Source: Planctomycetota bacterium | GTDB lineage: Bacteria; Planctomycetota; Phycisphaerae; Sedimentisphaerales; SM23-30 | DNA length: 6,251 bases | Assembly: GCA_029573975.1 (NCBI GenBank) | Contig: JAKQBU010000013.1 | Location: 1 to 6,251, forward strand | Reading direction: 5' to 3' | Part shown: positions 1 to 4,983 of the stretch, in pieces | Layout of the letters: the number at the start of each line of letters is the position of its first letter | Numbering within the stretch: position 1 is the first letter of the stretch | Translations under genes and position numbers: made by a program | Notes under the pieces: model-generated | What the model saw: the letters and a program-made list of their open reading frames with translations, nothing else | Told to the model about the DNA's origin: nothing | Database searches by the model: none

Positions 1-64
1 GGCCAGCAGCTTTGTGACGGGGCAGATTGTTTATGTGGACGGCGGGATTCTGGCGCTGCTATAA
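1..64 (+). CDS. Short-chain dehydrogenase/reductase, C-terminal end only
   Basis: Only the last 20 codons are in the window, read from base 2 and ending in TAA at 62-64. The peptide contains TGQIVYVDGG followed by a short hydrophobic tail. This is the classical C-terminal signature of the SDR (Rossmann-fold NAD(P)H oxidoreductase) superfamily, as seen in FabG, gluconate 5-dehydrogenase and glucose 1-dehydrogenase relatives. The catalytic Ser-Tyr-Lys and the cofactor-binding glycine motif lie outside the window, so the substrate cannot be named. Its stop is 20 bases before bioA on the same strand, so the two may be cotranscribed. A FabG-like role in making the pimeloyl precursor of biotin is possible, but only the neighbourhood suggests it. 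Confidence 0.8.
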   Translation, partial: ASSFVTGQIVYVDGGILALL

Positions 65-84
65 GTCAGATTAATAAGGGAATA

Positions 85-1443
85 ATGAATACAGAAAAAT
101 GGCAACAGTGGGATAAGGAGTATTTATGGCATCCGTTTACACCAATGGGTTCGTGGCTGGCGGATGAGCCGCTGGTGATTGCGCGGGGGGAGGGAGCGTA
201 TCTGATTGATACGGAGGGGCGGCGGTATATCGATGGGGTGTCGTCGCTGTGGTGCAATGTGCACGGGCATAATCATCCGCATATCAATGCGGTGATTGGG
301 GAGCAATTGGGGAAGATCGCCCATAGTACGCTGCTGGGGCTGACGTGTGAGCCGGCGATTGCGTTGGCGAAACGGCTGGTGGAGATCAGTCCGGCGGGGT
401 TGAGCCGGGTGTTTTATTCGGATAGCGGGGCGACGGCGGTGGAGATTGCGCTGAAGATGGCATTTCAGTATTGGCGCAATCTGGGGCAGGGGGGTCGGAC
501 GAGTTTTATCGCACTAAAACAGTCGTATCATGGGGATACGATGGGGTCGGTGAGCGTGGGGGGGATCGAAATCTTTCACCGGATCTTCGGGCCGCTGACG
601 TTTAAGGCTCATTTTACGGAAAGTCCCCACCCGTACAGGTATGACGGGACGGCGGCGGAGTGCCGGGAGCATTGCCTGGGGGAAATGGAGAAGGTGCTGC
701 GGCAGCAGGCTGGTAAGATTGCAGCAATCGTGGTGGAGCCGCTGGTGCAGGGGGCGGCGGGGATCCTGGTGCATCCGGATGGATTTCTGGCGGGGGCGGC
801 GCGGCTGGCGCGGGAGTATGATACATTGCTGATTGCCGATGAGGTGGCGACGGGTTTCGGCCGGACCGGAACGATGTTTGCGTGTGAGCAGGAGGGGGTG
901 GAGCCGGACCTGATGTGTGTGGCGAAGGGATTGACGGGCGGGTATTTGCCGCTGGCGGCGACGCTGGCGAGGGAGAAGGTGTTCGAGGCCTTTTTGCGGG
1001 AGCCGTGGATCGATACAACCTTTTATCACGGGCATACTTACACCGGCAATGCCCTGGGTTGTGCGGCGGCGCTGGCCAGCCTGGAGGTGTTTGGGCAGGA
1101 GGATACGCTGGGGCAGTTGCCGGGGAAAATTGAATTGATACGGCGGTATCTGGCGGAGATGGCCGGGCTGGATTATGTGGGGGATGTACGGCAGCGGGGG
1201 ATGATGGCGGGGATTGAGTTGGTGGCGGACAAGGAGAGCAGGCGTGAGTTTGAGCCGGAGTTGCGGGTGGGGGCGCGGCTGTGCCAGGCAATGCGGGGGA
1301 AGGGGGTGATCCTGCGGCCGCTGGGGAATGTACTGGTGATTATGCCGCCGCTGGGGATTGGGATGGAGCCACTGGAAAAGTTGTTGGCAATTATCGCGGA
1401 ATCGGTTAAAAGGGAACTTCCGGAGATGGTGACCCGGCTGTAG
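85..1443 (+). CDS. bioA: Adenosylmethionine- or lysine-8-amino-7-oxononanoate aminotransferase (7,8-diaminopelargonic acid synthase)
   Basis: This cytosolic class III PLP aminotransferase converts 8-amino-7-oxononanoate (KAPA) to 7,8-diaminononanoate, the third of the four late biotin steps (BioF, BioA, BioD, BioB). At 452 residues it is full length for the family. Visible landmarks are WHPFTPM (15-21), SSLWCNVHGH (53-62), the phosphate-binding DSGATAVE (113-120), YHGDT (148-152), the PLP-pyridine aspartate in ADEVATGFGRTG (D252), the Schiff-base lysine K281 in AKGLTGG, HGHTYTGN (315-322), and R411 in RPLGN, equivalent to the carboxylate-binding Arg391 of E. coli. Two donor-site positions differ from E. 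coli BioA: Tyr17 is F18 and Trp52 is L55. As I recall them, the B. subtilis lysine-using enzyme has Phe and Val there, so lysine as amino donor is plausible (inference). ATG 85 has AAGGG five bases upstream. No other bio gene is visible; the downstream neighbour is a hydrolase. Confidence 0.95.
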   Translation: MNTEKWQQWDKEYLWHPFTPMGSWLADEPLVIARGEGAYLIDTEGRRYIDGVSSLWCNVHGHNHPHINAVIGEQLGKIAHSTLLGLTCEPAIALAKRLVEISPAGLSRVFYSDSGATAVEIALKMAFQYWRNLGQGGRTSFIALKQSYHGDTMGSVSVGGIEIFHRIFGPLTFKAHFTESPHPYRYDGTAAECREHCLGEMEKVLRQQAGKIAAIVVEPLVQGAAGILVHPDGFLAGAARLAREYDTLLIADEVATGFGRTGTMFACEQEGVEPDLMCVAKGLTGGYLPLAATLAREKVFEAFLREPWIDTTFYHGHTYTGNALGCAAALASLEVFGQEDTLGQLPGKIELIRRYLAEMAGLDYVGDVRQRGMMAGIELVADKESRREFEPELRVGARLCQAMRGKGVILRPLGNVLVIMPPLGIGMEPLEKLLAIIAESVKRELPEMVTRL

Positions 1444-1462
1444 ATGCGATAAAGGAAGTCAG

Positions 1463-3622
1463 ATGAAACGGATTTCGATTTTATGGGTGATGTTGTGGAT
1501 TTTAGGCTGGTCGGCAGGGGTGCTGGAAGGGGCGTATTATCTGAATGGGAAGAAAAGTACGGCGGGATTTTATGCCTATGATGTGCCGCCGCCGGCGAAT
1601 CCGCCGATAGCAGGGGGCGATATCGGGGTGGTATATCATCCGTTTGGGATGGGGGTACTGATGGACGGAGAGAAGAAGGATCCGGGAGTATCTATTGCTT
1701 GGCCGCAGAATCCCGCCGATCCCTATGTACGGGTGGTGCTGATGGATTTGGGTCAGGAGGTGGAGATTCAGACGGTCCGGGTGAGCAGCCGGCTGGCGGC
1801 ATGGTGGGGGATCGGCTATTTCCAGGTGTCATTTTCCAGGAACGGGGAATCATTTTCTCCCACGATGGATCATCCGGAAATGGGGAATCAATATCCGCAT
1901 GAAGAAGGGTTTTATGTGGCGGCGGAACTGGAAGCGAAGGTGACGGCGCGGTTTTTGCGTTTCCGCTTCAGCGTGCCGTCGTGGAATCATGTGCAGATCG
2001 GGGAGATCGATATTACGGCGGTGACGGCGGGGGGGGAGGCGCCGGTTGCGGAGTTTAGTATCGAGTCATTACAGGAGGTGTATCGCCGGCAGGTAGAAGC
2101 ACCGGCAGTCGATGCGTTCGGGCAGTGGACGCGGGATGAGTGGCCGGGAAAGATACGGAATGAAAAGGAACTGGTGGAGAAGATCCATGACGATGAGGAT
2201 TATCTGTTGGATGTGGAGATGAACCCGGACCGGTTTGACCGGTATGGCGGGGATATTACGCTCGGTATTCAGGCCAGGCAGGGGGAGAAGTTCCGGCTGG
2301 AGAAGGTGGATGGCCGGTGGTGGTTTATCACGCCGGCGGGCAATCCGTTTGTGATGATTGCGGTGGATGGGGTGGGTTTCGAGGACGGGCTGAATATGAA
2401 CACCGTGGAGTATCCGGGCAAACCGGAGATAGGGAATGATTTTGCGGAACTACCGCCGCGGGAGGGGAGGTTTGCGGAGTGCTGGTGGAGTCCGCCGGTG
2501 GGGTGGATGGGGGTGGACCGGGAGGGAATCTGGCGATTTAACTTTTTCCGGGCGAATGTGATCCGGGGTTTTGGGTCGGAGAATTACGGCCGGCGGTTTG
2601 AAAATCTGGTGCAGCGGCGGCTGATCGACTGGGGATTCAACAGCCGGGGCAAGTGGACCGGCAAGGATGGCAGTGACCGGCCGTTGCCGTTTATTCTGGT
2701 GGCGGGGCTGGAGATCGAAAAGGGGATTGAATTTGTCAGCTATAACGGGCTGGCGGACCCGTGGGATTCGTATTATCCGACGGCGGTAGAGAACCGGGTC
2801 AAGCAATTGGCCCGGGATTATGGCAGCGATCCGTATTTTATCGGCTTTACTATTGGGAATGAGGAGTGGTGGGATGATGAGGTGACGACGGCGGTGCTGG
2901 AGTCGCGTCCAGCTAAACCGGCGAAAAAGGAATTTGTCCGGCAACTGCAGAGCCAATATAAGGATATTCAGGAATTGAATCAGAAGTGCCAGGCGGGGTG
3001 GGTGTCGTTTGAGGAGGTGCTGGAGACGGATTTGACGGACTATAAGGACAACCTCAAAGACGAGATTTCCCGTTTTATTGAGCTTTCCAGCGGGCAGTTT
3101 TATCGGGTGTGGCGGGAGTCGGGGGATAAGCACGATCCGGGGCGTTTGATTCTGGGTTCGAGTTTTTGTATCTGGTGGAAATGCTGCCCGGAATGGGTGC
3201 GGGGCAGTATTCCCTATTGTGATGCGATGATGCTGGATGATTATCCGCTGGAGGCGGATGGGATTCTAGCCAATTATGTGCAGGCATTTGCCGTGCCGGC
3301 CGATAAGCCGGTGCTGCTGGGGGAATACAGCTTTACCACGGCGCAGCGGGGTTTCAAACCGTTCCGCAGCCAGGTGGCCAGCCAGAGGGAGCGGGGACTG
3401 CATTACCAGAAATTCAACGAAAAACTGTTTGCTCATCCAAATTGGATTGGTTCGATGTGGTTTTTGTACCGCGACCAGGTATCGTTGGGCCGCAATCCGG
3501 ACAATACCGGTGAGAGCCACAATTTCGGTCTGGTTGATATTTGCAATATACCGTATTATGATATGATAAACACCATGAAGGAAACGAATCAGAAGCTGTA
3601 TTCGATTCATGCGGGAAAATGA
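1463..3622 (+). CDS. Secreted clan GH-A glycoside hydrolase, beta-agarase (GH50)-like, with N-terminal discoidin-like domain
   Basis: The 719-residue product starts with a signal peptide (KR, then a hydrophobic stretch to about residue 19, likely cleaved between 19 and 24), so it is exported. Residues ~25-188 resemble an F5/8 type C (discoidin) galactose-binding jelly roll: LMDG (66-69), VVLMDLGQEVEIQTVRVSS (91-109), SFSRNGESF (123-131), ARFLRFRFS (162-170), VQIGEIDI (177-184). The catalytic part runs from ~275. It opens with GRWWFITPAGNPF (284-296), continues through RRLIDWGFNSRGKWTG (385-400), and places the likely acid/base Glu467 in IGNEEWW and the likely nucleophile Glu621 in VLLGEYSF, the usual beta-4 and beta-7 positions of clan GH-A. 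A helical segment (488-516, KKEFVRQLQSQY then ELNQKCQAGWVSFEE) recalls GH42-type enzymes. The GH50/agarase label is by resemblance and the true substrate is unknown. AAGGAAG lies eight bases before ATG 1463. The gene begins 19 bases after bioA, with no promoter evident in the gap. Confidence 0.8.
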   Translation: MKRISILWVMLWILGWSAGVLEGAYYLNGKKSTAGFYAYDVPPPANPPIAGGDIGVVYHPFGMGVLMDGEKKDPGVSIAWPQNPADPYVRVVLMDLGQEVEIQTVRVSSRLAAWWGIGYFQVSFSRNGESFSPTMDHPEMGNQYPHEEGFYVAAELEAKVTARFLRFRFSVPSWNHVQIGEIDITAVTAGGEAPVAEFSIESLQEVYRRQVEAPAVDAFGQWTRDEWPGKIRNEKELVEKIHDDEDYLLDVEMNPDRFDRYGGDITLGIQARQGEKFRLEKVDGRWWFITPAGNPFVMIAVDGVGFEDGLNMNTVEYPGKPEIGNDFAELPPREGRFAECWWSPPVGWMGVDREGIWRFNFFRANVIRGFGSENYGRRFENLVQRRLIDWGFNSRGKWTGKDGSDRPLPFILVAGLEIEKGIEFVSYNGLADPWDSYYPTAVENRVKQLARDYGSDPYFIGFTIGNEEWWDDEVTTAVLESRPAKPAKKEFVRQLQSQYKDIQELNQKCQAGWVSFEEVLETDLTDYKDNLKDEISRFIELSSGQFYRVWRESGDKHDPGRLILGSSFCIWWKCCPEWVRGSIPYCDAMMLDDYPLEADGILANYVQAFAVPADKPVLLGEYSFTTAQRGFKPFRSQVASQRERGLHYQKFNEKLFAHPNWIGSMWFLYRDQVSLGRNPDNTGESHNFGLVDICNIPYYDMINTMKETNQKLYSIHAGK

Positions 3623-3651
3623 GAGCATTCTTTTAAGCTGTATAGAAAAAA

Positions 3652-3690
3652 TCCCCTCTTGTGGTTGCGATAAAATGCCGCAAGAGGGGA
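3652..3690. terminator. Bidirectional Rho-independent terminator between convergent genes
   Basis: A 13-bp stem (3652-3664 with 3678-3690, one G.T wobble) encloses a 13-base loop. It is followed on the + strand by GG and a TTTTATTTT run (3693-3701), and on the - strand by six T residues (complement of the A run at 3646-3651). It lies 29 bases after the glycoside hydrolase stop and 37 bases after the ferritin stop. It can therefore end both the + strand transcript and the - strand dfx-ferritin transcript. Confidence 0.9.
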
Positions 3691-3727
3691 GGTTTTATTT
3701 TCAGAAATCAAAAAATCCTGGCCATCT

Positions 3728-4243
3728 TCATTTCGCCGTTGCCGCCGGAGGGGTATAGACCCGCTGGCCCAGTTCGCGGTCGAGGAGGAAGAGGCCCTGG
3801 GGAGTGGCGCCGGCCAATTTGATCTGGTGGAGGATTTCCTTGGCGGTGGCCTCCTCTTCGATCTGTTCGGTGACAAACCACTGCATGAAAATATTGGTGG
3901 CATGATCTTTTTCCGTTACCGCCAGGTCCATGATGTTATTGATCATGGCGGTTACCTTGCGTTCATGCTCGAGGGTGGTCTTGAAGACATTTTCGGAGGA
4001 CTGGAAGTCGTGCGGCGGCTGGTCGATGGCCAGCAATTTGACTTCCCCATCCTGATTTAGGACATAATCGTACATCTTGAAGGCATGAAACATTTCTTCC
4101 TGATACTGGACACGCATCCAGTTGGCGAAACCTTTCAGGTCGATTTTGGTGCAATAGGCAGACATTGAAAGGTATAGATAGGCGGAATACATTTCGTTTT
4201 TGATTTGTTCGTTGATGGCTTCCTGCATTTTTTTACTGATCAT
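3728..4243 (-). CDS. ftn: Bacterial non-heme ferritin (ferroxidase)
   Basis: This 171-residue subunit belongs to a 24-mer cytosolic iron-storage shell that oxidises Fe(II) and stores it as ferric mineral. The ferroxidase ligands fall at the same positions as in E. coli FtnA: E17 (in KNEMYSAYLYLSM), E50 and H53 (in QEEMFHAF), E94 (in EHERKV), Q127 and E130 (in TEQIEEE), with the conserved Tyr24. Length and collinearity with FtnA are typical. No rubredoxin-like extension is present, which argues against rubrerythrin, and the haem-ligand methionine of bacterioferritin (Met52) is absent, F52 being there instead. The C-terminus carries a short Pro/Ala tail after the fifth helix region. ATG 4243 is chosen because TAAGGAG (4258-4252) lies eight bases upstream. 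The gene is second in a two-gene operon, 12 bases after desulfoferrodoxin, and ends at the shared terminator. Storing free iron complements superoxide reduction, which yields peroxide. Confidence 0.95.
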   Translation of the reverse strand: MISKKMQEAINEQIKNEMYSAYLYLSMSAYCTKIDLKGFANWMRVQYQEEMFHAFKMYDYVLNQDGEVKLLAIDQPPHDFQSSENVFKTTLEHERKVTAMINNIMDLAVTEKDHATNIFMQWFVTEQIEEEATAKEILHQIKLAGATPQGLFLLDRELGQRVYTPPAATAK

Positions 4244-4251
4244 GGGAGGTA

Positions 4252-4258
4252 CTCCTTA
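4252..4258 (-). promoter_or_regulatory. Ferritin ribosome binding site overlapping the dfx stop codon
   Basis: Read on the - strand, TAAGGAG contains both the TAA that ends desulfoferrodoxin (4258-4256) and the Shine-Dalgarno sequence of ferritin, eight bases before its ATG. Ribosomes finishing dfx would be placed on the ferritin start, so the pair is probably translationally coupled. This also supports the chosen ferritin start. Confidence 0.75.
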
Positions 4259-4630
4259 TGCTTTCCACAAGCCGTGCAGGTTGCAGTATTCGCGGGCCGT
4301 GATCTGGCCGGCGGTGACGTTGAAAACGGCTTCCGGGGCCTGGCCGGGTTTGAGGAATTGGCGGTAGGCCTTGCCGTCGGCAATCAGCTCAATCCATTCG
4401 ATGTAGTGTTTTTCTTCCATAGGATGGGCAACGCTGCCGACCTTGATTTTGATGCCGGCGGAAGTTTTTTCGATGACGGGGACGTGTTTTTCTTTGGCGG
4501 CATCGACGGTGTTTTCCTTGATGAGCTTCATGGGTTTGCCGCAGCAGACCAGTTCTCCATCCCCGCCGTGCAGCACTTCGACGATATTACCGCACATTTC
4601 GCATTTATAGATTTCTAATTGTTTAGCCAT
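4256..4630 (-). CDS. dfx: Desulfoferrodoxin, class II superoxide reductase (2Fe-SOR)
   Basis: The enzyme reduces superoxide to hydrogen peroxide in the cytosol using electrons usually delivered by rubredoxin; unlike superoxide dismutase it releases no O2. At 124 residues it has both expected domains. The N-terminal desulforedoxin-like domain holds the FeCys4 centre I: C10, C13, C29, C30 (CEMC and CCGKPM). The C-terminal Ig-like domain holds the catalytic Fe(His)4Cys centre II: H49 in EKHVP, H69 in AHPM, H75 in KHYIEWI, and C116 and H119 in CNLHGLW. E47 and K48, known to shape catalysis in Desulfoarculus baarsii, are also present. Keeping all four centre I cysteines makes it class II, not a 1Fe neelaredoxin. 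AAAGGA precedes ATG 4630. It is first in an operon with ferritin, behind its own promoter. No rubredoxin gene is in view. The family is typical of anaerobes and microaerophiles. Confidence 0.97.
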   Translation of the reverse strand: MAKQLEIYKCEMCGNIVEVLHGGDGELVCCGKPMKLIKENTVDAAKEKHVPVIEKTSAGIKIKVGSVAHPMEEKHYIEWIELIADGKAYRQFLKPGQAPEAVFNVTAGQITAREYCNLHGLWKA

Positions 4631-4646
4631 AGTTTTTCCTTTCTGT

Positions 4647-4667
4647 GAACGTTTTTTTTAACAGTTC
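4647..4667 (-). promoter_or_regulatory. Imperfect GAAC/GTTC dyad in the dfx leader
   Basis: On the + strand this reads GAACGTT (4647-4653), six T, then AAC, one unpaired A and GTTC (4660-4667). It is a seven-bp dyad with a one-base bulge, 17 bases upstream of the dfx start. It shares GAAC/GTTC outer half-sites with the perfect palindrome at 4673-4690; the two centres are about 24 bases apart. It could be a second, weaker operator or a small leader hairpin close to the ribosome binding site. The sequence shows only the symmetry. Confidence 0.45.
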
Positions 4668-4672
4668 CCAAA

Positions 4673-4690
4673 TGAACATAAAAATGTTCA
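4673..4690 (-). promoter_or_regulatory. Perfect palindrome at the dfx transcription start, probable operator
   Basis: TGAACAT, four A, ATGTTCA is a perfect 7-4-7 inverted repeat. It begins four bases after the predicted -10 box and covers the expected transcription start (about 4688), the classic position for a repressor site. It does not match the PerR, Fur or Rex consensus sites as I know them. The GAAC/GTTC half-sites resemble Gram-positive LexA boxes, but those have four bases between half-sites rather than the eight here. The regulator is therefore unknown. If transcribed, the same sequence could form a weak hairpin at the 5' end of the mRNA. Confidence 0.6.
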
Positions 4691-4694
4691 ATAC

Positions 4695-4723
4695 ATAATA
4701 CGCTGGAATGACCGGAATGTCAA
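4695..4723 (-). promoter_or_regulatory. Sigma-70-type promoter of the dfx-ferritin operon
   Basis: On the - strand the sequence has TTGACA (4723-4718), a perfect -35 box, then a 17-base spacer and TATTAT (4700-4695), a -10 box with one mismatch to TATAAT. The predicted start near 4688 gives a leader of about 58 bases before the dfx ATG. Near-ideal boxes and spacing suggest strong basal activity that needs control, consistent with the palindrome immediately downstream. Confidence 0.8.
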
Positions 4724-4744
4724 GGAAAGGAAGGGAGAATTTTA
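4724..4744 (+). repeat. Direct repeat copy 1 (uninterrupted)
   Basis: GGAAAGGAAGGG (4724-4735) followed directly by AGAATTTTA (4736-4744). Both blocks recur in the same order at 4890-4917, where seven bases separate them. The copy starts immediately behind the dfx -35 box. It is too short to assign to a known element. Confidence 0.5.
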
Positions 4745-4889
4745 GGAAAAATATAACTTCCGGATAGACAATTCATCCAGGTAACGCGCAAAGAGCAGTG
4801 TACCATACATTATCCCCTGATATTATGGATTACTATCCCGCCGAACTATTCTTTACCATAAAGCTATCGGTTAGAAATATAATCAGGAG

Positions 4890-4917
4890 GGAAAGGAAGG
4901 GTATGGCCAGAATTTTA
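4890..4917 (+). repeat. Direct repeat copy 2, split by seven bases
   Basis: GGAAAGGAAGGG (4890-4901) and AGAATTTTA (4909-4917) repeat the 21 bases of copy 1, 166 bases upstream, with TATGGCC inserted between the blocks. The insertion supplies the ATG of the 18-codon frame at 4903. The purine-rich half looks like repeated Shine-Dalgarno sequence, so chance similarity is possible for that block, but the second block matches too. Confidence 0.5.
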
Positions 4918-4933
4918 CGAACGGCGATGGAAG

Positions 4934-4951
4934 TTTGTAAATCATTACAAA
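4934..4951. repeat. TTTGTAA-ATCA-TTACAAA inverted repeat
   Basis: A perfect seven-bp dyad with a four-base centre, the same 7-4-7 geometry as the dfx palindrome but a different sequence. It is AT-rich and has no T run after the stem on either strand, so it is not a good terminator. It lies 33 bases downstream of the hydrolase stop codon. It could be a protein-binding site or chance. Confidence 0.4.
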
Positions 4952-4983
4952 AAAGATAGTTACGCAATAAGCTAGCCCTTGCC

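Larger units (their letters stand above)
4724..4983. other. Intergenic region without a convincing gene
   Basis: This AT-richer stretch lies between the dfx promoter and the end of the - strand hydrolase gene. It contains the two direct-repeat copies, a CTTTA-CCA-TAAAG dyad (4851-4863), a TATAAT hexamer on the + strand (4878-4883) with no good -35 box, AGGAGG (4885-4890), and an 18-codon + strand reading frame (4903-4959). It also holds a 7-4-7 palindrome at 4934-4951. Downstream of the hydrolase on the - strand there is a weak GCAA/TTGC stem (about 4964-4982) with a six-T run some nine bases later, which is a poor terminator at best. I see no tRNA, known riboswitch or CRISPR repeat. Confidence 0.6.

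Noticed and set aside
614..1291. 225-residue - strand frame opposite bioA
   Set aside because: Extremely proline-rich translation produced by the G-rich third positions of bioA; not a protein.
2450..3133. 227-residue - strand frame opposite the + strand hydrolase
   Set aside because: Pro/Arg-rich antisense shadow; the + strand frame has domains and catalytic motifs.
4205..4618. 137-residue + strand frame opposite dfx
   Set aside because: Antisense shadow of desulfoferrodoxin, whose every metal ligand is intact on the other strand.
4673..4690. LexA (SOS) box
   Set aside because: Half-sites GAAC and GTTC fit, but the eight-base spacing differs from the four bases of the known Gram-positive box and the controlled genes are not SOS genes.
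4934..4951. Terminator for the - strand hydrolase
   Set aside because: In the - direction the T run comes before the stem, not after it, and the stem has only one G-C pair.
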